DNA of 20,559 nucleotides from WYEG01 sp049414625. Its GTDB lineage: Bacteria; Desulfobacterota; Thermodesulfobacteria; Thermodesulfobacteriales; Thermodesulfobacteriaceae. The translations under genes and the position numbers were made by a program. Of this stretch, positions 6,488 to 13,871 are shown piece by piece. Positions within the stretch are counted from its first letter, which is position 1, and each line of letters opens with the position of its first letter. The stretch covers positions 1 to 20,559 of the forward strand of contig JBMSAU010000094.1 in assembly GCA_049414625.1 (NCBI GenBank), in the 5' to 3' direction. The notes under the pieces are model-generated. The model saw nothing but the letters and a program-made list of their open reading frames with translations, was not told the DNA's origin and made no database searches.

Positions 6488-8428
6488 TTAGCCCTTCTTT
6501 TCTATGAAAAGGACGCTAATTAGGACGAGAAAAAGGATGAAAAGAGAGCTTACAACAAAGCTTTCAAGAGAGGGGAACCAGCTTGTTTCAACCTGAGGAA
6601 GGAAAAGAAGAACAGCATGAAAGATTAGGTTTAGGCCTTCGGCTAGGCTAAACTTCTTTATGAAGCTGTAAAGCCTCTTCCGGAATTCCCACTTCTTCTC
6701 AAGTTCTGGCTTAGCCGTCTGTAGATTTTCAACAATTTCTTTTAGTTGTTTAAACTCACTTTCGAGGAACTTTAACTCCTTGCTTGGTTCAGACCGTTTA
6801 AGCCTCCTCTCTATCCTTAAAATTAATTCTTCAGCCTTTTTTAAGCTTTGACCAAAGAAGGTATCTTCCGTCTTGTAGGGGTAGATAGTCCAAAATTCAG
6901 AAAGCTTTCGAAAAGTAAATCTAAGGGGTTCAAACTCCTGCTTTAGTTTTTTTATGCGAGAAAACACATAACCGTTAAGCTCAAGCGCAAGCTCAAGAAC
7001 CTGTTTGCTTGCGGAATCAACAAGGGCAAGCCCGCCTTGATGGATATCTTGAGAGAGCTTTTTTAACCTCTCAAGATAGTCTTGGGAAGTTTCATCAGGC
7101 ATCACCTCTTTTAAAGCATGATACTTATCCTCAGCCTTCTTTAGCCTCGTTAGAGCTTCTTCCTTGTAGCTTAGGTAGACTTTGTCGAGTAGTTCCTCAA
7201 GCTCCTTCTCAACCCGGAGGAACAAAGGTTCAAAGTAAGAAAGGTAAAGAGTATAAGGTTGGTGAAAGAAAGGGCTAAGCTTATCTAAAGGCTCTTCCTC
7301 AAGGTAGCGAATTAATCCTAAAAAGAAAAAGGAAGGGATATTCGTGCTGTCCTCTTTCATTGCTTCTTTGAAGCTCTCTTCAGCTAAACCCTTATCCCCA
7401 AGTTGAAAGTAGATGGTCCCTTTTAGATAATTCAAATAGCCACGAAGAAAGGGGTTCTTAATAAGGCTTAAGGCATTTTCGAGAAAGTAGATAGCCTTAT
7501 GGAAATCTTCTTTCAAGACCTGCACAAAGGCTAAGCCAAGCTCTCTCCTAAAGTCCCCTTCCTCAACCTCAGAAAATCTTTTTTCTGCTGTTTCCACTCT
7601 TCCCACCATTAGCTCCTCAAGCCCAAGCCCAAGGTCACCACCTCTTACCGGGGTCGGAAGATGAAGAGGAACTTGAGAAAAGGAGTTTATCTCCCCCGTG
7701 CGGTAAAAGATTATCTTCAAGAAGGCTGGAAAGTTGAAAAAGTACCGAGTGTAAAAGTAGTTTAAGGCTTCTGTATACTCTTCTTCAAAGATGTCTTTGC
7801 TTAGCTTAGCTGCTATTGTCCAAGGTGAGAGGATAAGCAATCTGTAAAAGTTTAGTTGGGGTTCTCTATCATTAAGCCCAGGGCAATCTGGTGTGCCATG
7901 CTGGTATGAACCGCAGAAAAAGCATCTTTTATCGTTTGGGATAAGAAAAAAATCTTTAAAGGGAAAGTAAAGCTTTTGGTCAAAGGTTGCGGGAAGCTTT
8001 AGCTCAAAAAGGTCACCCCATCTTTCGAGCCGAAAATGTAGGTTTGCCCCCTTTAACTCTTCTTCAACCTTATCTTTAAGTCCCTCTTCCACATAGACCT
8101 TCCCTGGTCTTAAGGGTTTTTTGATACTCCCTGTCATCCCAAACCTTTCCCCTGTCATCCCAAGCGAAACAAGGGACCCCTCTCTCTCATCAGTAATCAA
8201 GATTGCAAAAGGTGCCGGCGCTGACCCAAGCTCCTTGCTAAAATGTTCTTTATACTGAAAAAGAAGGTCGTTTAGCTTCTGTAGTCGTCCTTCTACTTGA
8301 AAGAGGTTGGAATCAAAAGGTAAAAAGACATTTTTAAGGATCGTTGGGAAAAACTCAAGCAAATCCCTTGCTCGGTAGGAAAAGATGAGCCTCGCGTAAG
8401 TTCGATAAGGAATTAGCCTGAGAAACAT
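6488..8428 (-). CDS. Unrecognised TPR/coiled-coil membrane protein with a CCHC zinc-knuckle pattern
   Basis: A 646-residue protein I cannot assign to a named family. Residues 1-165 are mixed hydrophobic and charged, with an aromatic-rich start lacking a signal peptide. Cys169, Cys172, His177 and Cys182 fit exactly C-X2-C-X4-H-X4-C, the zinc-knuckle pattern of nucleic-acid-binding proteins. Residues about 265-375 form TPR-like helical pairs (for example 'GTIYFQLGDKGLAEESFKEA'). About 405-580 is charged and likely coiled coil. One hydrophobic stretch near 598-611 and a clear membrane helix at about 622-642 end the protein, so it probably sits in the inner membrane with the bulk in the cytoplasm. 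Residues 82-100 are encoded by a dispersed repeat, giving GMTG twice. It lies 3 bases after lspA and 5 before pabBC, so cotranscription is expected, but neither neighbour explains its role. The coding call is strong; no function is proposed. Confidence 0.85.
   Translation of the reverse strand: MFLRLIPYRTYARLIFSYRARDLLEFFPTILKNVFLPFDSNLFQVEGRLQKLNDLLFQYKEHFSKELGSAPAPFAILITDEREGSLVSLGMTGERFGMTGSIKKPLRPGKVYVEEGLKDKVEEELKGANLHFRLERWGDLFELKLPATFDQKLYFPFKDFFLIPNDKRCFFCGSYQHGTPDCPGLNDREPQLNFYRLLILSPWTIAAKLSKDIFEEEYTEALNYFYTRYFFNFPAFLKIIFYRTGEINSFSQVPLHLPTPVRGGDLGLGLEELMVGRVETAEKRFSEVEEGDFRRELGLAFVQVLKEDFHKAIYFLENALSLIKNPFLRGYLNYLKGTIYFQLGDKGLAEESFKEAMKEDSTNIPSFFFLGLIRYLEEEPLDKLSPFFHQPYTLYLSYFEPLFLRVEKELEELLDKVYLSYKEEALTRLKKAEDKYHALKEVMPDETSQDYLERLKKLSQDIHQGGLALVDSASKQVLELALELNGYVFSRIKKLKQEFEPLRFTFRKLSEFWTIYPYKTEDTFFGQSLKKAEELILRIERRLKRSEPSKELKFLESEFKQLKEIVENLQTAKPELEKKWEFRKRLYSFIKKFSLAEGLNLIFHAVLLFLPQVETSWFPSLESFVVSSLFILFLVLISVLFIEKKG
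8129..8183 (-). repeat. Dispersed repeat embedded in frame in a coding gene
   Basis: On the plus strand a 14-base unit, CCCTGTCATCCCAA, occurs at 8129-8142 and again at 8150-8163, exactly 21 bases apart. The second copy continues as AGCGAAACAAGGGACCCC. The reverse complement resembles the well-known bacterial dispersed repeat of the type GGGATCCCTCGCTTCGCTCGGGATGACA. A related copy sits between genes at 12976-13015. Here it is read in frame as residues 82-100 of the TPR/zinc-knuckle protein; the 21-base period is seven codons and yields GMTG twice. Confidence 0.7.
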
Positions 8429-8431
8429 GCC

Positions 8432-8872
8432 TTAGGTCTTCTTTTTTGAGTAAGCAAAAAGAAGGACTATGACCCCTATGGTGATAGCCAGGTCGGCAAC
8501 GTTAAAGGCTGGCCAGTGCAGTCCTCCCACATGAAGGTCGATAAAGTCTAAAACTCCTCCGAACACCACCCTGTCAACAAGGTTTCCAAGCCCCCCTCCA
8601 AAGATCAAACCAAAGCCAAGCCTTGCCATGGCATCTGCACGCCTGCCTAAATACAGGACGACGACCAGGGCAAAGGCTCCTGCCAGGGCAAAAATTAAGT
8701 TTGCTGAATCCGCTGAGCTAAAAAGCCCAAAAGCAATCCCTCTATTCCAAACCTTAACTAAAGCCAAAAAAGGCAAAAGCTCTATCCTGTGATAATCGGC
8801 TAAAAGGACTAAATACTTAGTCAAACGGTCAAAGATGAAGACGAGGCTTGCGGTTAAGTAAAAATTCCTCAT
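8432..8872 (-). CDS. lspA: Lipoprotein signal peptidase (signal peptidase II)
   Basis: A 146-residue inner-membrane aspartyl protease that cuts signal peptides from diacylated prolipoproteins. Hydrophobic segments near 5-25, 58-75, 85-100 and 125-141 give the usual four-helix topology. WNRGIAFGLF at 42-51 is the conserved N-terminal block, and GGGLGNLVDR at 92-101 is the central motif. VLDF with Asp109 and FNVADLAI with Asp127 supply the expected catalytic aspartates. Length is slightly below the typical 155-170 residues, with a short N-terminus. The ATG overlaps the ileS stop by 4 bases; ileS next to lspA is a common bacterial pairing. The start agrees with this overlap. Its presence implies a lipoprotein maturation pathway with Lgt encoded elsewhere. 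Confidence 0.95.
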   Translation of the reverse strand: MRNFYLTASLVFIFDRLTKYLVLLADYHRIELLPFLALVKVWNRGIAFGLFSSADSANLIFALAGAFALVVVLYLGRRADAMARLGFGLIFGGGLGNLVDRVVFGGVLDFIDLHVGGLHWPAFNVADLAITIGVIVLLFAYSKKKT

Positions 8873-11685
8873 AGCCCGAACTCACTTTGGACTACCTCAA
8901 GGCACCTTGCGCAAAGCTCTTTTATTCGTAAGCTTCCAACTTCAGGCCTTCTCTGCCAACATCTTTCGCATTTTCCATAAGAGGTTTCCTTGACATAGAT
9001 GATAAGACCCGGAAACTCCTCTGACCTATACTCAACGGGAAAGCTCTCCTCAAACCCTTCTCCAACCTCAAACCTTGCTATCATCAAGAAGTATTCCCAG
9101 AAGCCCTTATCAGAAAGATATTCCTTTAAGTCTTCCGGACAAACTACATAACACTCCGCAGAAAGGGAGTTCCCGATGATCTTCTTATCCTTCCTTGCTA
9201 TCTCAAGGGCTTTTAAAAACTCTTCCCTTAGAGCTAACAACTTCTTCCAGCGTTCTTCTTCCTCCTTCGAAATGGTCCAAGCATAATTCGGAAAGTCTGT
9301 TAAAAATACCGACTCTTCCTTCTTTGGATAAGGAAGGTTCTGCCAGATATCCTCTGCAGTAAAAGAAAGGATGGGTGCCATAAGCTTAACCAGACTATCT
9401 AAAGCGTAGTAAAAGACCGTCTGAGTTGCCCTTCTCTTTAGGCTATCCTTTGCTTCGCAGTAGAGGTAGTCCCTGTTTATGTCGATGATGAGCGAAGAAA
9501 GCTCAACCACGCAAAATCGATGTAGCTCATAAGTCACTATATGAAACTCAAAATCCTCATAAGCCTTCTTTACCCGTTCTATCATTCTTGCCAACCTGTG
9601 AAGGATATACCTTTCAAAGGGCGGAAGGTTCTCAAAGGGGACTAAATCTTTTGCCGGGTCAAAGTCGTAAAGGTTTCCGATGAGGAACCTGCAGGTGTTC
9701 CTGATCTTCCGATAAGTTTCTACGAGCCTGTCGATTATCTCTTGGGAGATTTTGATGTCATTGCGATAGTCTTCTGCCGAGACCCATAGCCTCACAATCT
9801 CAGCTCCATACTTTTTGATGAGGTCCTGAGGATGGATCACATTCCCAAGACTCTTAGACATCTTTCTTCCCTGACCATCAACGACAAACCCATGAGTAAG
9901 GATGGCTTTGTAAGGCGGAACACCTCTTGTTCCAACAGAGCATATAAGAGAGCTCTGAAACCATCCTCTATGCTGGTCAGACCCCTCAAGGTATAGGTCA
10001 GCCGGAAACCTAACCTCAGGTATTCTTTCAAGCACTCCGGCAAAGGAAACGCCTGAATCAAACCAAACATCAAGGATATCTTTTTCCTTGTCAAACTCTT
10101 TTCCCCCGCAGGCTGGACAGACTGTCCCCTCTGGTAAAAGATTCTCTGGGGGTTCAACAAACCAGGGGTCGCATCCTTTCTCCTCAAAGATCTTTAGCAC
10201 TTTTTCGTAGTAGGAGAGGTCCTTTAAGACCTCACCGCAGGACTTACACTTGAACACAGTGATGGGCACACCCCAAACTCTCTGGCGCGATATGCACCAA
10301 TCCGGCCTCACTTCAAGCATAGAGGTCAACCGATTTCTACCCCAATGAGGGATAAACTTGACATCTTTCAAGCTTTCAAGAGCCTTCTGCCTCAACCCCT
10401 TTGCTTCCATGGAGATGAACCATTGATACTCCGCCCGAAAGATGACAGGTTTTTTACACCTCCAGCAATGGGGATAGCTATGGCTGATCTTTTCTTGATA
10501 CAAAAGATGCCCCTTTTCTTTTAGCGTAGAAATGATCACCTCGTTTGCCTTATATATATCAAGCCCGGAAACTAAGGGCACATCCTTGTAGAACTTCCCC
10601 TCTTCATCAACGGGTACATAAACAGGAAGGTCATACTTTAGCCCAACTTGATAGTCTTCCTCACCATGCCCAGGGGCAATGTGAACAATCCCTGTTCCTG
10701 TATCAAGGGTCACAAACTCAGCAAGGACAAAAAGGCTTTCCCTATCATAGAAGGGGTGAAAAGCCGTCTTTTTTTCTAAAGCGGATCCCGAGACCTTAGC
10801 CAAGATTTCCGGAAGGTCCTTTTCAAGGATTGCGCAAAGGGCAGAAACTCTACCTTCAGCGGAAAGATATACCTCATCCTCTCCTTTCCACCTAAGGAGG
10901 ACATAGTCATACTCAGGATGTAGGGCTAAGGCCAAGTTTGCGGGAAGGGTCCAAGGCGTTGTCGTCCAAATGAGGGCATAAGTCTTCTCTGGTAGCTCTA
11001 TGCCGAGCTCTTTTTTCAAAAAGCTTATCGTTTCAGGGCTTAAAGGAAACTTCACATAGATGGAGGGTGAGGATTTATCTTCGTATTCCACCTCAGCTTC
11101 AGCAAGGGCGGTCACACAGGTTGGGCACCAAAAAACAGGCTTTTTCTTTCTGTAAACTTGACCCGATGTTAAGAAGCGCAAGAATTCCCTTGCTATGATC
11201 GCTTCATACTCTGGGCTCATGGTAAGGTAAGGTTTATCCCAAAAAGCAAAAACGCCAAGCCGGCGGAACTCCTCCCTTTGAATGTTGATGAAGCGTTCAG
11301 CGTATTTTCGGCAATTCTCTCTTATGACAAGGGGCGGAAGCTCTCCCCTCTTTACTCCAAGCTCTTTTTCTACATTGAGCTCAATAGGAAGCCCATGGCA
11401 GTCCCAGCCCGGAACATAAGGGACCCGAAAGCCAGACATGGATTTGCTCTTCACAATGATGTCTTTCAAGATCTTGTTTAAGGCAGTGCCAAGGTGGATG
11501 TGTCCATTTGCATAGGGTGGCCCATCATGGAGAATGAAAAGGGGAGAGTTTGCCCTTTTTTCAAGCATCTTCTCGTAGATTCTATTCTTTTCCCAGAATT
11601 CGATGAAGCTTGGCTCCCTTTCAGCAAGGTTTGCTTTCATCGGGAAGCTTGTCTGCGGAAGCTTAAGAGTCTCCTTCCAATCCAT
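8869..11685 (-). CDS. ileS: Isoleucyl-tRNA synthetase
   Basis: A 938-residue class I aminoacyl-tRNA synthetase that charges tRNA-Ile and edits misactivated valine. HDGPPYANGHIHLG at 53-66 holds the HIGH-type ATP motif (HIHLG). KMSKS lies at 608-612 within GRKMSKSLGNVI. The long segment between them contains the editing domain (TTTPWTLPANLAL and DTGTGIVHIAPGHGEEDY are typical). The C-terminus carries a zinc finger: Cys906/Cys909 and Cys925/Cys928. This length and C-terminal zinc finger match the usual bacterial IleS. The ATG is the first codon of the homologous region (MDWKETLKLP). It heads the minus-strand operon with lspA. I saw no T-box-like leader in the short upstream region. Confidence 0.98.
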   Translation of the reverse strand: MDWKETLKLPQTSFPMKANLAEREPSFIEFWEKNRIYEKMLEKRANSPLFILHDGPPYANGHIHLGTALNKILKDIIVKSKSMSGFRVPYVPGWDCHGLPIELNVEKELGVKRGELPPLVIRENCRKYAERFINIQREEFRRLGVFAFWDKPYLTMSPEYEAIIAREFLRFLTSGQVYRKKKPVFWCPTCVTALAEAEVEYEDKSSPSIYVKFPLSPETISFLKKELGIELPEKTYALIWTTTPWTLPANLALALHPEYDYVLLRWKGEDEVYLSAEGRVSALCAILEKDLPEILAKVSGSALEKKTAFHPFYDRESLFVLAEFVTLDTGTGIVHIAPGHGEEDYQVGLKYDLPVYVPVDEEGKFYKDVPLVSGLDIYKANEVIISTLKEKGHLLYQEKISHSYPHCWRCKKPVIFRAEYQWFISMEAKGLRQKALESLKDVKFIPHWGRNRLTSMLEVRPDWCISRQRVWGVPITVFKCKSCGEVLKDLSYYEKVLKIFEEKGCDPWFVEPPENLLPEGTVCPACGGKEFDKEKDILDVWFDSGVSFAGVLERIPEVRFPADLYLEGSDQHRGWFQSSLICSVGTRGVPPYKAILTHGFVVDGQGRKMSKSLGNVIHPQDLIKKYGAEIVRLWVSAEDYRNDIKISQEIIDRLVETYRKIRNTCRFLIGNLYDFDPAKDLVPFENLPPFERYILHRLARMIERVKKAYEDFEFHIVTYELHRFCVVELSSLIIDINRDYLYCEAKDSLKRRATQTVFYYALDSLVKLMAPILSFTAEDIWQNLPYPKKEESVFLTDFPNYAWTISKEEEERWKKLLALREEFLKALEIARKDKKIIGNSLSAECYVVCPEDLKEYLSDKGFWEYFLMIARFEVGEGFEESFPVEYRSEEFPGLIIYVKETSYGKCERCWQRRPEVGSLRIKELCARCLEVVQSEFGL

Positions 11686-11800
11686 CCTCAGCCCCCCAAA
11701 TTTCTCTTGTTTCCATTCTCAATTTGTATTTTACCACGACATTTTGCATACTCTGATACCTAATTCAAATCTAACCTAACATGATTTATTTTTATAATTG

Positions 11801-12865
11801 ATGATCCGAAAAGTTTGCCATGTTTGTAAAAGGGAAAGTCCGCTAATATCAGGATTTCTCGGTGTTTGTTTAGAATGTCTGAGGTTTAAATTTCAGTCCG
11901 CTTTCCCCTATGTAAAGAAGGCTCATGAAGAATCAAGGGCAGTCTTTAGTCTTCCTAAATCCGTTCCAGTAGATGCGGTGGGAAAAACCTGTTCACTTTG
12001 TGCCTTAAGATGTCAAATTCCTGAGGGAGGGGGAGGCTTTTGCGGACTAAAGAAGGTAAGGAATGGGGTAATCTTAGGGCTTGATGCCAGGTATGCCAAA
12101 GTCTCCTGGTATCTTGACCCATTGCCGACAAACTGTGTGGCAGACTGGATTTGTCCAGGCTCCAGCAAAGAAGAAAGAGGCAATTACAACCTTGCTGTGT
12201 TTTTTCATGCCTGCAATCTAAACTGCCTTTACTGTCAAAACTGGCATTTTAGAGAGCTAACCTCAACAAGCAGATGGGAAAGCATTGACGCCATGCTTTC
12301 AGCTTTAAACGAGCGAGTTTCTTGCGTATGCTTCTTTGGGGGAGACCCTTCACCGCAAGTTCATTTTGCCATAAATTTCAGTCAGAGGGCACTAAAGAAA
12401 AAGAAAAAGCTGAGGATATGTTGGGAGACGAACGGGCTATTTTCAAAGAAATTTTTGAAGAAGGTTGTTGAGCTTTCGTTAGAGTCTGGTGGAATTATCA
12501 AGTTTGACCTAAAAGCTTATAGCAAAGAAGTTCATCTTGCTTTAACTGGCTACACAAACGAAGCTATATTGGAGAATTTTGCAGAGGTGGCAGAGTATTT
12601 TGATCAAAGAAAGAGCGTGCCCCTCCTTACTGCAAGCACCCTTCTTGTCCCTGGATACATTGATGAAAAAGAGGTAGAAGGCATAGCCAAGTTTATCGCA
12701 AGCCTAAACCCGGAAATACCCTATAGGCTTCTTGCCTTCTATCCCCATTTTTATATGAGAGACCTACCCCTTACTTCTAAGGAGTTTGCTTATAGAGCTT
12801 TAGAGATAGCAAAAAGTGCTGGACTAAAAAGGGTTTCTCTTGGGAATGTTCATCTTTTAAGGTAG
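11801..12865 (+). CDS. Radical SAM protein with additional Cys-rich N-terminal motifs
   Basis: A 354-residue enzyme. CNLNCLYC, with Cys138, Cys142 and Cys145, is the CX3CX2C motif that binds the 4Fe-4S cluster and SAM. A GGDPSPQ segment follows, as in pyruvate-formate-lyase-activase-like members. Before it lie two more Cys groups: Cys6/Cys9/Cys23/Cys26, a likely zinc ribbon, and Cys64/Cys67/Cys71/Cys81 (CSLCALRC...FCG). The second group resembles the N-terminal block of the AmmeMemoRadiSam/PflA-like subfamily. The substrate is unknown. The start is placed at the ATG at 11801 in preference to the adjacent TTG at 11798. No Shine-Dalgarno is visible. A six-codon frame at 11781-11801 ends in TGATG with this start and could couple translation, but that is weak. 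A TATAAT lies at 11793-11798, too close to serve this ATG unless the message begins at or within it. It is divergent from ileS. Confidence 0.88.
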   Translation: MIRKVCHVCKRESPLISGFLGVCLECLRFKFQSAFPYVKKAHEESRAVFSLPKSVPVDAVGKTCSLCALRCQIPEGGGGFCGLKKVRNGVILGLDARYAKVSWYLDPLPTNCVADWICPGSSKEERGNYNLAVFFHACNLNCLYCQNWHFRELTSTSRWESIDAMLSALNERVSCVCFFGGDPSPQVHFAINFSQRALKKKKKLRICWETNGLFSKKFLKKVVELSLESGGIIKFDLKAYSKEVHLALTGYTNEAILENFAEVAEYFDQRKSVPLLTASTLLVPGYIDEKEVEGIAKFIASLNPEIPYRLLAFYPHFYMRDLPLTSKEFAYRALEIAKSAGLKRVSLGNVHLLR

Positions 12866-12975
12866 GGCTTTACCCGATGCTTAAGTTTTCTAACTTGGTG
12901 CATCTCCGTGGTATTTTCAATCTCCATTTTCGCCTAACTTTTCCTTGATTATAGTTTTAACCTATGTAGCAGAGC

Positions 12976-13015
12976 CCCCTGTTGTCACCCCGAGCGAAAC
13001 GATGGGGGTCCCTCG
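12976..13015. repeat. Intergenic copy of the dispersed repeat
   Basis: The block CCCCTGTTGTCACCCCGAGC followed by GAAACGATGGGGGTCCCTC is a second member of the repeat read inside the TPR/zinc-knuckle gene. The shared core is CCCCTGT, CA-CCC and AGCGAAAC. It can fold: ACCCC pairs with GGGGT, and CCGAG with CTCGG further out. No T-tract follows, so it is not scored as a terminator. It lies in the 268-base gap between the radical SAM gene and the CBS gene. Confidence 0.6.
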
Positions 13016-13074
13016 GCTGACGCCTTGGGGGCACATGGAGCTTGCCCAAATTTTAAAACAGCCTCTATTAATGC

Positions 13075-13125
13075 TTGCTTAAAACTTTGTCTAAAGTATA
13101 ATTGTTAAAAATTTTATTCCGGAGG
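13075..13125 (+). promoter_or_regulatory. Promoter and ribosome binding site of the CBS-domain gene
   Basis: A perfect TATAAT -10 box lies at 13097-13102, with a weak TTGCTT -35 at 13075-13080 and a 16-base spacer. GGAGG at 13121-13125 is 8 bases before the ATG at 13134. The predicted leader is about 25 bases. Confidence 0.55.
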
Positions 13126-13133
13126 ATTATTTT

Positions 13134-13868
13134 ATGCTTGTTAAAGATTGGATGTCAGAACCTGTTATCACTTTAGATGAGAATACCTCCATCATCAAAG
13201 CTCTTCAGGTCATTAAAGAGCATAAAATAAGACGACTCCCCATAACTCGTGGGGGTAAGCTTGTAGGCATAGTGACTGATAGAGATTTAAAAGAGGTTGC
13301 CCCTTCGAAGGTCAGCGTTATGGAACTTCATGAGCAATACTACCTTCTTTCTGAGCTTAAGCTTAAAGACATCATGACTAAAGACCCAATAACTGTTTAT
13401 CCTGATGATACCGTGGAGTATGCAGCAGTGCTTATGCTTGAGAATAAGATTTCTGGTCTTCCGGTTATAGATAGAGAAAGAAGAGTAGTAGGTATAATCA
13501 CTCAGACGGACATCTTTAAGCTCTTTGTCAAAATAACTGGAGTGTATCATAGCCCAGAACAATTAGGTCTTATCATTAATTCTGTAGAAGATTTATCTTC
13601 TCTTATCTCTCTCTTCGTTAAGCATGGTATAACCATTTACAGCATTCTTACCTGGAAAGAAGAAATGGCTTTCCCTCTTGAAGGAGAGGGCTGGCAAGCC
13701 CTTGATGAAAAAGAGGCTCGTTATGTGTTTGTAAGATTTTCTAAAACTGAACCTAAGGTCTTAGAGAGTTTACTTTCTGAGCTAAAAGAAAAATTTTCTC
13801 TGCTATACCATAAGGTAGAGGATATTCATCAGTTACCAAGAAAAAGGGAAGCCTTAGAAGAGGAGTAA
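13134..13868 (+). CDS. Tandem CBS-domain protein with ACT-like C-terminus (AcuB-like)
   Basis: A 244-residue cytoplasmic regulatory-type protein. CBS domain 1 covers about 1-57 (VKDWMSEPVITLDENTS ... GKLVGIVTDRDL). CBS domain 2 covers about 75-133 (LKDIMTKDPITVYPDDT ... VVGIITQTDIFKLF). Such pairs form a Bateman module that senses adenine nucleotides or SAM. The remaining 100 residues, with an early 'PEQLGLIINSVEDLSSLISL', resemble an ACT-like small-molecule-binding domain, the layout described for AcuB-type proteins. The name reflects architecture only; no acetoin genes are nearby. It has its own promoter and a good Shine-Dalgarno, and it ends 3 bases before the converging PBP gene, leaving no room for a separate terminator. 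Confidence 0.85.
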   Translation: MLVKDWMSEPVITLDENTSIIKALQVIKEHKIRRLPITRGGKLVGIVTDRDLKEVAPSKVSVMELHEQYYLLSELKLKDIMTKDPITVYPDDTVEYAAVLMLENKISGLPVIDRERRVVGIITQTDIFKLFVKITGVYHSPEQLGLIINSVEDLSSLISLFVKHGITIYSILTWKEEMAFPLEGEGWQALDEKEARYVFVRFSKTEPKVLESLLSELKEKFSLLYHKVEDIHQLPRKREALEEE

Positions 13869-13871
13869 AAC

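Noticed and set aside
8129..8163. GMTG-ERF-GMTG as a functional peptide repeat
   Set aside because: The DNA matches a dispersed repeat also present between genes, so the peptide repeat is better explained by DNA insertion.
8129..8163. CRISPR-like array
   Set aside because: Only two short copies 21 bases apart inside a coding gene; no spacers or cas genes.
10545..10799. Open frame antisense to ileS
   Set aside because: It lies wholly within ileS, has no family-like motif or Shine-Dalgarno, and reads as the complement of a conserved synthetase region.
11686..11800. T-box or other riboswitch upstream of ileS
   Set aside because: The upstream gap is only about 115 bases and shared with a divergent gene; no T-box core motif or terminator was seen.
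11781..11801. Six-codon leader frame (MIYFYN) overlapping the radical SAM start as TGATG
   Set aside because: No ribosome binding site or amino-acid bias supports attenuation; kept only as a remark in the gene entry.
12973..13020. Terminator for the radical SAM gene
   Set aside because: Stems can be drawn but no T-tract follows, and the sequence matches the dispersed repeat instead.
13869..13871. Bidirectional terminator between the converging CBS and PBP genes
   Set aside because: Only 3 bases separate the genes and no stem with T-tracts was found around them.
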